The notes beneath the pieces were generated by a model that searched no databases, was not told the DNA's origin, and was given only the letters and a program-made list of their open reading frames with translations. From positions 434,001 through 498,000 of the forward strand of contig NZ_SMCR01000003.1 of NCBI RefSeq assembly GCF_004343195.1: DNA of 64,000 bases. Reading direction: 5' to 3'. The position numbers were made by a program, and so were the translations under genes. This DNA is from Biostraticola tofi (GTDB lineage: Bacteria; Pseudomonadota; Gammaproteobacteria; Enterobacterales; Enterobacteriaceae). This document shows, one piece after another, positions 34,958 to 43,601 of the stretch; the first letter of the stretch is position 1, and each line of letters starts with the position of its first letter.

Positions 34958-36385
34958 ATGAGCAACGATAATCTGACGGATGCAGTCTCTGCGCTGATCG
35001 AGTACAAACAACAGGCTTTTTTTGCCTTGAGCGACCAAGTCTGGGACTCCCCCGAAACCAATTATCAGGAACACCAGTCGGTGGCGGCCCATATCACCCG
35101 GCTTCGGCAGGAGGGGTTTCGCATCCAGCACAACCTGGCCGGCTTGCCGACATCGGTCATGGGAGAGGCGGGCGAAGGGGGGCCGGTTATCGCTATCCTG
35201 GGCGAATTCGATGCGTTGCCCTGCCTGAGCCAGCAGGCCGGCATTGCCGAGCAGCGTCCCCAGGTCGAAGGGGGCAACGGTCATGGCTGTGGCCATAATC
35301 TGCTCGGAGCCGGGGCGATGCTGGCGGCTAGCGCAGTAAAAGACTACCTGGCGGATCACGGGCTTGCCGGGCGCATACGCTATTACGGCTGTCCGGCGGA
35401 AGAGGGGGGGTCAGCCAAAGGCTTTATGGTCCGTGCCGGGGTCTTTGATGATGTGGATATCGCCATTTCCTGGCATCCGGCGGCCTTTACCGGCGTCAAT
35501 AACCCGATATCCCTGGCCTGTAATGAGCTTGATTTTCATTTCAGCGGGCGTGCCGCCCATGCCTCATCGGCACCCCATCTGGGCCGCAGCGCCCTGGATG
35601 CGGTTGAGCTGATGAATGTCGGTGTCAACTATATGCGTGAGCATATGCCCAGCAGCGCCCGTATCCACTATGCGGTTACCGATACCGGCGGCCATTCACC
35701 GAATGTGGTGCAGGCCAGGGCCAGGGTGCGCTACCTGATTCGGTCGCGGACCCTGTCCGAATTACTGCAGTTGGTCGAGCGGGTCAAAAATGTCGCCCGC
35801 GGCGCCGCGTTGATGACTGAAACAACCATGCGTTGCGAAGTACTGAGCGGCGATGCCAATCTTATCGGCAATACCCCGCTGGAGCAGTTGATGCACCGGC
35901 ACATTGAGCGGCTGGGACCGCCGCCCTTCGATGAGCAGGACCGTCTGGTGGCATCCCAGTTTCAACAGACCTTCAGTCCAGAGGATATCGCTGCGTCTTT
36001 TGGCCGCTTTGGCCTGCCGGTGCGGCCTGATGTGCCGCTGTGCGATCTGACATTTCCTCCTGAGAGCGGCGATGGCACGCTGGTGGGATCCACCGACGTC
36101 GGCACCGTCAGCTGGGTGGTGCCTACGGTGCAGATGCGCGGGGCGACCTACGCCATCGGTACGCCGGGACACTCATGGCAATTGGTGGCGCAGGGGAAAC
36201 TGCCCGCTGCCCACAAAGGCATGGCGCACTCGGCCAAGGCGATGGCGGCGACCGCCGTTGACCTGTTTTGCGACCCGGAACAGGTCCGGCGTGCTAAAGC
36301 CGATTTTGCGGCTCGGCTGGCCGACCGGCCGTTTGTCAATCCCATCCCGGATGATGTCACTCCCCCGCTGCCGGAGGCATCCTGA
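34958..36385 (+). CDS. M20 amidohydrolase, AbgB-like (paralogue 1)
   Basis: 475-residue zinc amidohydrolase related to AbgB (p-aminobenzoyl-glutamate hydrolase subunit). The family removes acyl or aroyl groups from amino acids. Metal-site motifs include GEFDALP, GNGHGCGHNLLGAGA, YYGCPAEEGGSAKGFMV (catalytic Glu-Glu) and WHPAAFTG. SGRAAHASSAPHLGRSALDAV lies in the dimerisation domain, and STDVGTVSWVVPTVQ and GTPGHSWQLV near the C-terminus. The ATG at 34958 is preceded by TTGAGGACGCT. First of a three-gene operon with an M28-like peptidase and a binding protein. It is strikingly similar to the AbgB-like protein at 41724-43190. No AbgA partner is present, so it may act alone or with its paralogue. 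Confidence 0.9.
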   Translation: MSNDNLTDAVSALIEYKQQAFFALSDQVWDSPETNYQEHQSVAAHITRLRQEGFRIQHNLAGLPTSVMGEAGEGGPVIAILGEFDALPCLSQQAGIAEQRPQVEGGNGHGCGHNLLGAGAMLAASAVKDYLADHGLAGRIRYYGCPAEEGGSAKGFMVRAGVFDDVDIAISWHPAAFTGVNNPISLACNELDFHFSGRAAHASSAPHLGRSALDAVELMNVGVNYMREHMPSSARIHYAVTDTGGHSPNVVQARARVRYLIRSRTLSELLQLVERVKNVARGAALMTETTMRCEVLSGDANLIGNTPLEQLMHRHIERLGPPPFDEQDRLVASQFQQTFSPEDIAASFGRFGLPVRPDVPLCDLTFPPESGDGTLVGSTDVGTVSWVVPTVQMRGATYAIGTPGHSWQLVAQGKLPAAHKGMAHSAKAMAATAVDLFCDPEQVRRAKADFAARLADRPFVNPIPDDVTPPLPEAS

Positions 36386-38079
36386 TGAGCGCGTTTTCGC
36401 TGATGCCGGACCAGGCGCGACTGATGGCCCATATCGCTGAGTTTGCCAAGCGTGTCAAACTGTCAGGTTCGGCAAAAGAGCTGGAAAGCTTTCTCTATCT
36501 GCAACAGCAGATGGACAGTTTCGGCTACCAGACCAGGCTGCTGTCCCATGATGCCTGGATAAGCCTGCCGGTCAGCGCTCGGGTGCTGATTGAGGGAAAC
36601 GGTATCGGCTGCATCACGCATTCCATGTCCGTCTCGACCGATCAGTCCGGCATCAGCGCGCCGCTGGTGTATGTCGGTGAAGGCCGTGAGGCGGATTTTT
36701 CAGCCGCTGAGGTGAGCGGTAAAATTGTGCTGGTGGATGGCATTACCACCGAGGACGTGACGCTACTGGCCTGCGAGCATGGCGCGCTGGGGCAATTGCA
36801 TATCAGCCCGACTGAACATCTGTATGAAATGTGTGTTTCGCCGGTGTGGGGCAGTCCATCGCAGCATACCCGTCAACAACTGCCCACCAGCGCCATTTGC
36901 ACGATTTCCCGCGATGACGGCGCTGTCTTGCGCGATCGTTGCCGCAACGCCGAGCCGGTGGTGGTTACGCTGGTCACTGAGGTCGATACCGGCTGGCGCA
37001 AAACGCCGATCCTGGTGGCTGAACTGCCAGCGCCAAGCGAAGGAGCGGATGCGCCTTTTGTGCTGTTCGCCGGCCATCACGATACCTGGCATTACGGCGT
37101 CATGGACAACGGCGGAGCCAATGCCACCATGCTGGAAGCCGCCCGTTTGCTGGCCAGCCAGCAACAGCAGTGGCAGCGCGGGCTGCGGCTTTGTTTCTGG
37201 TCCGGCCATTCCCATGGCCGCTATTCCGGATCAGCCTGGTATGCGGATGAACACTGGGATGAACTCAACCGGCGTTGCGTGGCCCACGTCAATGTGGACT
37301 CCACCGGTGGCGAGAATGCCAGCGTGCTGACAAATTCCGCGGTAATCGACGAGTTGAAAGCAGTCGCTGCCGAAGCGGTAGCCGCCGTCAGCGGGCAGCA
37401 GCATCAAGGACGCCGTCACGGCCGCGCCGCCGATCAGTCATTCTGGGGTATCGGGCTGCCTTCGATGTTCGGCAGTCTGAGCCATCAGCCGCCAGGCCCG
37501 GTGAAAATGCTGACGGCCCTCGGCTGGTGGTGGCATACCCCCCACGATACCGTCGAACATATCAGTCCGGCGAATCTTACCCGGGACACCGACATCGTGC
37601 TGCGAGTGCTGTGGCGGTTGCTGTGTTCGCCGGTGGTTCCGTTGGACTACACCGCCTTTTGCCACTCGCTCGGCGAACAACTGTCCGCTATTGCTCCGCG
37701 GCTGGCTGGGCGGGTGGATATCGAATTGCTGGAGCAGCGTCTCAAGCTGCTGCAGGCGGCGGCCGAGCGGATAAATCATCTGGCCGCGAATGCCGGCGGC
37801 CCTCTGGCTGCCGATATCAACCAGGCGCTGATGGCGGCTTCCAGGCAACTGGTGCCGCTGAACTACACCGCCGGCCATCGTTTTAGCCATGACAGTGCGC
37901 TGCCTCATCCGGCCTGGCCTGCGCTGTCAGGTCTGCGGGAACTGGCTGCACTGCCGCCAGGTGACCCGGATGAGCTGTTTTATGCGGTACACGCGCGGCA
38001 GTGCCGTAACCTGGTCGCCCATGCGCTGCAGGAAGCCTGCCGTGCGCTGGCGTCGATAAATACTGTTGCGTCTGCCTAA
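36385..38079 (+). CDS. M28-family peptidase-like protein with PA-type insert
   Basis: 564-residue protein. N-terminal ~60 residues lead into a PA-like domain (APLVYVGEGREADFSAAEVSGKIVLVDG). The M28 zinc core is recognisable: FAGHHDTWHYGVMDNGGANATMLEAARLL gives a His and the bridging Asp, AHVNVDSTGGENA another Asp, and WWWHTPHDTVEHI the last His. Where typical M28 enzymes have the catalytic Glu-Glu (…EE.G..GS), this protein reads WSGHSHGRYSGSAWYADEHW, so the usual general base is absent. A subfamily with another mechanism or a non-peptidase role is possible. It overlaps the AbgB-like gene by one base (TGATG). No signal peptide is seen. Confidence 0.8.
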   Translation: MSAFSLMPDQARLMAHIAEFAKRVKLSGSAKELESFLYLQQQMDSFGYQTRLLSHDAWISLPVSARVLIEGNGIGCITHSMSVSTDQSGISAPLVYVGEGREADFSAAEVSGKIVLVDGITTEDVTLLACEHGALGQLHISPTEHLYEMCVSPVWGSPSQHTRQQLPTSAICTISRDDGAVLRDRCRNAEPVVVTLVTEVDTGWRKTPILVAELPAPSEGADAPFVLFAGHHDTWHYGVMDNGGANATMLEAARLLASQQQQWQRGLRLCFWSGHSHGRYSGSAWYADEHWDELNRRCVAHVNVDSTGGENASVLTNSAVIDELKAVAAEAVAAVSGQQHQGRRHGRAADQSFWGIGLPSMFGSLSHQPPGPVKMLTALGWWWHTPHDTVEHISPANLTRDTDIVLRVLWRLLCSPVVPLDYTAFCHSLGEQLSAIAPRLAGRVDIELLEQRLKLLQAAAERINHLAANAGGPLAADINQALMAASRQLVPLNYTAGHRFSHDSALPHPAWPALSGLRELAALPPGDPDELFYAVHARQCRNLVAHALQEACRALASINTVASA

Positions 38080-38137
38080 ACGATGGCGCATTACCCCGTC
38101 GGCCTGCGGGCCGGCCATTGCTGACTGGAATCTGAGT

Positions 38138-38977
38138 ATGAAAAAGAACCTGCTTTTGCTGGCCGCGCTGTCGATGGCTTTTACCGGCGCGGCGCCGGCC
38201 CAAATGCCCAAGACCGTGAAAGTCGCTATTGAGGGCGCATTTCCGCCGTGGAATGCCCTGGACTCCAGTGGCAAACTGGAAGGATTTGACGTGGATTTAA
38301 TCAGCTGGCTCTGTCGTCGCGCTGCAGTGGAGTGTCAGTTGTCAAGCGGTGCCTGGGCGACGCTGGTCCCCGGTCTCAACCTGGGAAAATACGATGTGGT
38401 GATGACGCTTGGGATTAATGAAAAACGTAAAAAGGTGGTCGATTTTACATTGCCTTACGCCAGCGGCGTAGCCAGTTTTCTGGTGCTGAAAAACAGTGAT
38501 CTTGCAGGGCTGCCAATGACCGGGCAGCGTCTCAATCTCAATGATAAAGCCCGGGCAGACGGGGTGATGGCCGCCATCGGTCAAAAGCTCAAAGGCAAAA
38601 CCGTCGGCGTGGTGCAGTCCACCAGCCAGGAACAATTGATGAACAGCTATTTTGGCGACAGCGTTAAGGTCCGCACCTATCGCAGCTCAGCGGAACGCGA
38701 TTTAGATATCAAGGCTGGCCGGATTGATGCGGGTTTTGACAGTGGCGTTTACGCCCGTTTTATCATGAGTAAGGCGGGCAACCAAGACCTGACCAATGCC
38801 GGTCCTGACCTGAAGGGCTCAGTGCTGGCGACAGATGTCGCTATGGGGATGCGCAAAGGGGAGGCGGATCTGAAGGCACGCTTTGACGGAGCCATTAAAG
38901 CCGCCGCAGCCGAGGGGGTAATACGTCAGTTGTCCGAGAAGTGGAGCAAACTGGATCTGACGCCTGACTACCCGTAA
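38138..38977 (+). CDS. family 3 (HisJ/ArtJ-like) ABC substrate-binding protein 1
   Basis: 279-residue periplasmic amino-acid-type binding protein. The signal peptide (MKKNLLLLAALSMAFTGAAPAQ) is clear. The SBP_bac_3 domain starts TVKVAIEGAFPPWNALDSSGKLEGFDVDL and has DVVMTLGINEKRKKVVDFTLPY, the ligand-contact stretch usually reading …ITPERA..V.FS.PY. The ATG at 38138 is preferred to the in-frame codon at 38066, which would put 24 polar residues before the signal. Third gene of the AbgB-like/M28 operon. Its permease partners are probably those at 40249-41690, although those have their own binding protein. Confidence 0.88.
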   Translation: MKKNLLLLAALSMAFTGAAPAQMPKTVKVAIEGAFPPWNALDSSGKLEGFDVDLISWLCRRAAVECQLSSGAWATLVPGLNLGKYDVVMTLGINEKRKKVVDFTLPYASGVASFLVLKNSDLAGLPMTGQRLNLNDKARADGVMAAIGQKLKGKTVGVVQSTSQEQLMNSYFGDSVKVRTYRSSAERDLDIKAGRIDAGFDSGVYARFIMSKAGNQDLTNAGPDLKGSVLATDVAMGMRKGEADLKARFDGAIKAAAAEGVIRQLSEKWSKLDLTPDYP

Positions 38978-39122
38978 GAGGTGCTAGTCGCCCACTTTGG
39001 ATAGATGGCCGGCACCACCAAGGGTAAGCACTGCTGGTCAGGGATCCTTACCCTCTGTCAGCACTTTTCCTTCATCAACGAAATCCTGCTGGCGAAATCA
39101 GAAATGGACAACGGGAGAATGA

Positions 39123-39314
39123 AGAAATAGGTGCGCAGAAAAGACAGAGCAGGACATTGAGGTTTACCCGTCAAGTCGCTTTGAGAAAGCCTTTAAACGC
39201 CTGAACAAAGATGAGCAGGGCAAGGTTGATGAAGAGATAGACAGCATCACATTCGATTTGCACTCTTTAGCGCCAGGGGTCATAACTACCGCTGGCGCTA
39301 AGCGCAACAGCTGA
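39123..39314 (+). pseudogene. remnant of a ParE/RelE-family toxin gene
   Basis: Plus-strand frame between stops at 39120 and 39312 contains DIEVYPSSRFEKAFKRLNKDEQ then GKVDEEIDSI. This matches the opening of RelE/ParE mRNA-interferase or gyrase toxins (EVYP..RFEKALKKL…..VDEEID.I). After IDSI the similarity is lost and the frame ends 22 codons later. No ATG start is visible and no antitoxin gene is recognisable. It is a decayed toxin-antitoxin fragment at the point where two operons converge. Confidence 0.6.
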
Positions 39315-39324
39315 CTGAAAATCA

Positions 39325-40182
39325 TTACAATGGGGTAATGTCCTGCCCAAACCACTTCATCCCCAGCCGCTTCAGCGTGCCGTCCTGTTTGGCCTTCAAA
39401 ATGGCCTCGTCGAACAGCTGCTTCAGCTCCGGATCGGACTTGCGTAAGCCGATGGCGGAACCACTGCCCAGCAGCCCACCGATAAAGGAAGGTCCTGACA
39501 ATACCATATTGGCGTTGCCTGATTTCTCACGGGCGCCATTAAGATAGGTGCTGGAGGCAATGATAAAATCAACCCGGCCGGCGGCCAGATCCAGATCATG
39601 CTCCTCGGTGGTTTTATATTCCCGGACTTTTACCACCCCTTTCAGATAATGGTTAAGAAAGTTGGCGGCAATCGAGGCGGTCTGTACGCCGATGGTTTTG
39701 CCTGCAATCAGCGGCTTGATTTTCTCCAGCTCCTTGATGGCGCCGGCCTCGTCTTTGGTCAATGAAAAACGCACCCCGGTATCGGGCAGTTTCGCCAGCG
39801 GGCTGTCTTTGAGGGCGGCAAAGGTCTGGCCGGAGTTGCTGTAAGGCAGGGAAAATGCTATCACCTCGCGGCGCTTTTCGGTGGCCGACATTCCCGACAT
39901 GATGGCATCGAATTTACCGGCGTTCAGCGCCGGGATCATGCCGGTAAAGGGCTGGATAACGATCTCGCATGTTACCTTCATCGAGTCGCACAGTATTTTA
40001 TAGAGATCAATTTCATAGCCATCCAGCGTACCGTCCGGTTTGGTGAAATTGAACGGTCGGAAGGCCCCTTCAGTGCCGATACGCACGGTGGTCCATTTTT
40101 TACCTTCTGCCGCCTGGCCGGCAAAGCTTGTGGCCAGCGTCGCCGTCATGCAGAGTGCGCACATCAAACGGGATAACGTCAT
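39325..40182 (-). CDS. family 3 (HisJ/ArtJ-like) ABC substrate-binding protein 2
   Basis: 285-residue periplasmic binding protein with signal peptide (MTLSRLMCALCMTATLATSFAGQAAEG). SBP_bac_3 motifs: VRIGTEGAFRPFNFTKPDGTLDGYEIDLYKILCD, KFDAIMSGMSATEKRREVIAFSLPY and KTIGVQTASIAANFL. AAGRVDFIIASS and GLRKSDPELKQLFDEAILKAKQDGTLKRLGMKWFGQDI close the domain. It is last in the abgB2-hisQ-hisM-like operon, 66 bp behind the second permease gene, and is the natural partner of those permeases. It is only moderately similar to the binding protein at 38138, so the two may supply different ligands. Confidence 0.9.
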   Translation of the reverse strand: MTLSRLMCALCMTATLATSFAGQAAEGKKWTTVRIGTEGAFRPFNFTKPDGTLDGYEIDLYKILCDSMKVTCEIVIQPFTGMIPALNAGKFDAIMSGMSATEKRREVIAFSLPYSNSGQTFAALKDSPLAKLPDTGVRFSLTKDEAGAIKELEKIKPLIAGKTIGVQTASIAANFLNHYLKGVVKVREYKTTEEHDLDLAAGRVDFIIASSTYLNGAREKSGNANMVLSGPSFIGGLLGSGSAIGLRKSDPELKQLFDEAILKAKQDGTLKRLGMKWFGQDITPL

Positions 40183-40248
40183 TGTTGATTTACCTCACCT
40201 GAAATTGCCAAACCAAATATCACCGCAGCGATATCAAGAAAAAAACCA

Positions 40249-40974
40249 CTAAGACGCCTGGCGAGAATGTTTCACCAGGGGAACGCTTTTCTGTGCCCGC
40301 AGGTGCGGGGTAAGACGGTATTCAAGCCACTGCAACAGCCGGGTAAGCACTAAATTGATCGCCAGATAGATAGCCCCTGCCACCGTAAACACTTCCAGAG
40401 CACGGTAGGTTTCGGCGATAAGGCCGGCAGCAATGCCGGTCACTTCCATCAGGGTAATGATTGAGGCCAGCGAGGTGGATTTCACCATCGAAATCATTTC
40501 GTTGCCATAGGCCGGCAGGGCCTGGCGCAACGCCACCGGCAGTACGATGCGTCTTAGCACCTGCAGCCGCGTCATGCCGCAGCTCCAGGCGGCCTCTATC
40601 TGCCCATAGGGCACCGATTGCAGGCCGCCGCGGATGATTTCGCTGGCATAGGCCGCGGTACATAACGTCAACGACAGCAGGGCGCACCAGTAAGGCTCGC
40701 GCAGCAGCGGCCAAAAAAGACTGTCGCGCACCGCCGGAAACTGGCCCAGTCCGTAGTAAATCAAAAACATCTGCACCAGCAGCGGCGAGCCGCGAAAGAT
40801 AAACACATAGGCGCGCGCAATCATGTCCAGCAGCCTGAGGCCGGACTGTCGCAGCAACGCCAGCGCCAGCGCCAGGAAGAAGCCGAGCAGCACTGAGCCG
40901 AACGCCAGCGCCAGCGTCAGGGGGATGCCCGGCAACAGCAGTAACAGCGTTTCCTGCAGAAATTGGATATCCAT
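40249..40974 (-). CDS. amino-acid-type ABC permease (HisM-like)
   Basis: 241-residue inner-membrane permease of the polar amino acid family. About five transmembrane helices are seen. The motif region reads FRGSPLLVQMFLIYYG, then TAAYASEIIRGGLQSVPYGQIEAAWSCGMTRLQVLRRIVLPVALRQALP, containing the EAA loop that contacts the ATPase. The ATG at 40974 shares its A with the stop codon of the upstream permease (TGATG). A longer frame to 41265 overlaps that gene and is not credible. It pairs with the HisQ-like subunit. The ATP-binding subunit is not encoded anywhere in this locus. Confidence 0.9.
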   Translation of the reverse strand: MDIQFLQETLLLLLPGIPLTLALAFGSVLLGFFLALALALLRQSGLRLLDMIARAYVFIFRGSPLLVQMFLIYYGLGQFPAVRDSLFWPLLREPYWCALLSLTLCTAAYASEIIRGGLQSVPYGQIEAAWSCGMTRLQVLRRIVLPVALRQALPAYGNEMISMVKSTSLASIITLMEVTGIAAGLIAETYRALEVFTVAGAIYLAINLVLTRLLQWLEYRLTPHLRAQKSVPLVKHSRQAS

Positions 40975-41690
40975 CAACGCGCCGCTCCCCGTGAGTAGTA
41001 AGACTCCGCTTTGCGCAGCGACCAGCCGGAGAAGGCTGAGATCAGTAGATAAAGCAGCGCGGCGGCAATAAAGAAATCGAAGGGACGGCCGGTTGAGCCG
41101 GAGCCGGTCTGTGCCTGGGTCAGCAATTCGGCCACGCCGGTAACTGAAATCAGCGCCGATTCTTTCAGCACCAACTGCCAGACATTGCCCATTGAAGGCA
41201 GGGCGAAGCGCAGCGCCAGCGGCGCCAGAATGCGCCGGAACCGGGTGGCGCGGCTCATGCCGCAAGCGATGGCGGCTTCCAGTTCGCCCGGCGCGATAGC
41301 CCGGTAAGCGCCGCGAAACACCTCTGTTTGCTGGGCGCCGGCGGTAATGCCGACCGCCATCATCCCGGCCAAAAAGCCCGGAAAGGCAATAAACCCATCA
41401 GCATTGAACATCCGGCCTACGGCGGAGAGCACGCTGCTGCCGCCAAAGTAGAACAGATAAATCACCAGCAAATCAGGAATGCCGCGCAGCACGGTGGTAT
41501 AGATATCAGCCATGACGCGCATCGCTTTGTTACCGCTGATTTTAGCCCAGGCCATCAGTGCGCCGATGGCGGCACTGAGCACAAAACCGCTCAGCGATAG
41601 GGCGATGGTGACCATCATCCCTGACAGCAGCAGTGGCCCCCAGCCCTGTTCGCCGAAGCTGACTAACTGCCAAAAACTTACAGGTTCCAT
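40974..41690 (-). CDS. amino-acid-type ABC permease (HisQ-like)
   Basis: 238-residue permease. It has ALLSGMMVTIALSLSGFVL-type first helices (actual LLLSGMMVTIALSL), TVLRGIPDLLVIYLFYFGGSS, the EAA region QQTEVFRGAYRAIAPGELEAAIACGMSRATRFRRILAPLALRFALP, and ALISVTGVAELL. Its partner is the HisM-like permease, which it overlaps by one base. The gene starts 33 bp after the AbgB-like paralogue 2 and is in one operon with it. The imported ligand is likely an N-acyl or N-aroyl amino acid, or a dipeptide cleaved by the hydrolases, by inference from context. Confidence 0.9.
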   Translation of the reverse strand: MEPVSFWQLVSFGEQGWGPLLLSGMMVTIALSLSGFVLSAAIGALMAWAKISGNKAMRVMADIYTTVLRGIPDLLVIYLFYFGGSSVLSAVGRMFNADGFIAFPGFLAGMMAVGITAGAQQTEVFRGAYRAIAPGELEAAIACGMSRATRFRRILAPLALRFALPSMGNVWQLVLKESALISVTGVAELLTQAQTGSGSTGRPFDFFIAAALLYLLISAFSGWSLRKAESYYSRGAAR

Positions 41691-41723
41691 ATCTCCCCCG
41701 AAATGGTGACCACCGGTTGTCGG

Positions 41724-43190
41724 CTATGCATGCTGCTTTGGAAAAGGCGGCTCGACGTCGTCGGGAATCGGATTGACAAATTCAACGCCGTTCAGCCTCG
41801 TTGCATGTTCGGCCTGCGCCTGGGCGATAAGGTCAGGATGGGTAAACAGATCCGCTGCGGTGCTGGCCATGATTTTGGCGGCGTGCATCATGCCTTTATG
41901 GGCTGCCGGCGCCTTGCCCTGCGCGACCAACTGCCATGAGTGGCCCGGCGTGCCGATGGCATAGGTTGCGCCATAAACCTGTACCGTCGGCACGACCCAA
42001 CTGACGGTGCCTACATCGGTAGAGCCGACCATATCGCTGTAGGGACGACGCAACGGCAGGATCTCATCGCACAACGGGCGCTGATAATCCACCGGCAGGC
42101 TGTAGCGCTCATAAGCGCTGCGAATCTCTTCCTGGCCCAGGGTCTGTTGAAAACGGACCGCATACTCGGCATCAGCCCGGTCGAACGGGGGCGGGCCCAG
42201 TAATTCCAGATGAGACTGCATCCGCTGTTCCAATACGCTGTTGCCAATCAGATTGGCATCACCGCTCAGCACCTGGCGGGTGAAGGTGGTTTCGGTCATC
42301 AATGCCGCGCCAGCGGCGATATTATCCACCCGTTTAACCAGTTGCTGCAGACCCGGCAGTTCGCGGGCGCGAATCAGATAGCGCACAGTGGCATTGGCCT
42401 GCACCACATTAGGGGAGTGACCGCCGGTGTCGGTAACGGCGTAATGGATCCGCGCACTGCTGGGCATATGCTCGCGCATATAATTGACGCCGACATTCAT
42501 CAATTCAACCGCATCCAGGGCGCTGCGTCCCAGGTGCGGGCTGGCCGAGGCATGAGCCGCCCGCCCGCTGAAGTGGTAATTTATCTCGTTACAGGCCAGG
42601 GAATTGGCCTCGATCACGCCGCTGAAGGCATTAGGATGCCAGCAGATGGCGATATCCACATCAGCAAATACCCCGGCGCGCACCATAAAGCCTTTGGCTG
42701 AACCGCCTTCTTCCGCCGGACAGCCATACCAGCGTACCCGGCCCGGCAACCGGTGTTCAGCCAGCCAGGCTTTGACGGCGCTGGCAGCCTGCAGGGCGGC
42801 GGTACCCAGCAGGTTATGGCCGCAGCCATGGCCGTTGCCGCCGGCCACCACCGGTGCCGGCTCGGCGACATCCGCCTGCTGGCTGAGGCCGGGCAGAGCA
42901 TCATATTCTCCCAGGATAGCAATCACCGGTCCTCCGCTGCCGGCTTCCCCCATCATCGCGGTTGGGATGCCGGCGATACCTCTTGTTACCCTGAAGCCCT
43001 GGGTTTCGAGCATTTCAGCCAGCAATTGCGCGGAGCGGTATTCGGTGTAATTGACTTCCGGCGTCTCCCATAGCTTATCGCTAAGGGCGCAAAAGGGGCC
43101 GCGGGTTTCATCAATAAACGACCAGATTTGTTTCAGTGTCTCAGTGTCAGGATGCGGAACTGCCAGGGGAGTGCTGTTGGTAAAGGTCAT
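41724..43190 (-). CDS. M20 amidohydrolase, AbgB-like (paralogue 2)
   Basis: 488-residue AbgB-family hydrolase. The same motif set as paralogue 1: GEYDALPGLSQQADVAEP, GNGHGCGHNLLGTAAL, YGCPAEEGGSAKGFMVRAGVF, WHPNAFSG, SGRAAHASASPHLGRSALDAV and STDVGTVSWVVPTVQ. From the SGRAAHAS motif on, about 50 residues are nearly identical to paralogue 1, implying recent duplication, while the N-terminal 30 residues and the segment before STDVG differ. It heads the minus-strand operon with the permease genes. Likely cytosolic hydrolysis of an imported amide. The two copies lie in inverted orientation about 5.3 kb apart. Confidence 0.9.
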   Translation of the reverse strand: MTFTNSTPLAVPHPDTETLKQIWSFIDETRGPFCALSDKLWETPEVNYTEYRSAQLLAEMLETQGFRVTRGIAGIPTAMMGEAGSGGPVIAILGEYDALPGLSQQADVAEPAPVVAGGNGHGCGHNLLGTAALQAASAVKAWLAEHRLPGRVRWYGCPAEEGGSAKGFMVRAGVFADVDIAICWHPNAFSGVIEANSLACNEINYHFSGRAAHASASPHLGRSALDAVELMNVGVNYMREHMPSSARIHYAVTDTGGHSPNVVQANATVRYLIRARELPGLQQLVKRVDNIAAGAALMTETTFTRQVLSGDANLIGNSVLEQRMQSHLELLGPPPFDRADAEYAVRFQQTLGQEEIRSAYERYSLPVDYQRPLCDEILPLRRPYSDMVGSTDVGTVSWVVPTVQVYGATYAIGTPGHSWQLVAQGKAPAAHKGMMHAAKIMASTAADLFTHPDLIAQAQAEHATRLNGVEFVNPIPDDVEPPFPKQHA

Positions 43191-43601
43191 CTGGCCGGCC
43201 TCTTGAGCTTAAGCGTTTATTCGCGGTACAAGAGTGAAAGCAAGATGCAGGCCAAATTGGTGCCAATTTTGAAAAGCAGGGTAACATGCCTTCCCCGCAG
43301 CGGAAAAAAACCTATCCCATCAGCTGTATTGGCGTAGCGAGGGCTGGACATCAGGCCCTAAAGCAGCGCGTTTGGAACCGCAGTGCACCATCAGGGTGCG
43401 CAAAGTTAACCAGTTGTCCATAATATAAAATTAATTGAATGATAATTATTATCATATATAATCACCTGCCCACTGCATGTCATGTAGCCTGCACGGCGCG
43501 TGGACACATGACCGGGCTTGCGGTTCGGCTTCATACCGGGCGTTTCAGGCGTTAGCGCCTCCCTGTTTTGTCTTTGATTGACCGCCAAAAGGTAATTCAA
43601 T
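43191..43601. other. promoter region between AbgB-like paralogue 2 and the FecI-like gene
   Basis: 411 bp without a gene. It must contain the divergent promoters of the minus-strand amidohydrolase operon and of the plus-strand iron-signalling locus. A perfect Fur box lies at 43440-43454. A short inverted repeat (GCACCATCAGGGTGC) lies at 43385-43399. Nothing else is recognised. Confidence 0.6.
43440..43454 (+). promoter_or_regulatory. perfect 7-1-7 Fur box upstream of the FecI-like gene
   Basis: TGATAATTATTATCA is a perfect inverted repeat equal to the 7-1-7 Fur recognition unit (TGATAAT-N-ATTATCA). It is 148 bp before the sigma-factor start, inside an AT-rich stretch. Fur repression of the sigma/anti-sigma pair is the standard arrangement for this type of locus. 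Confidence 0.9.

Noticed and set aside
40249-41265. Long 338-codon permease frame
   Set aside because: The first ~97 codons overlap the HisQ-like gene out of frame and have no permease features. The ATG at 40974 fits the family N-terminus.
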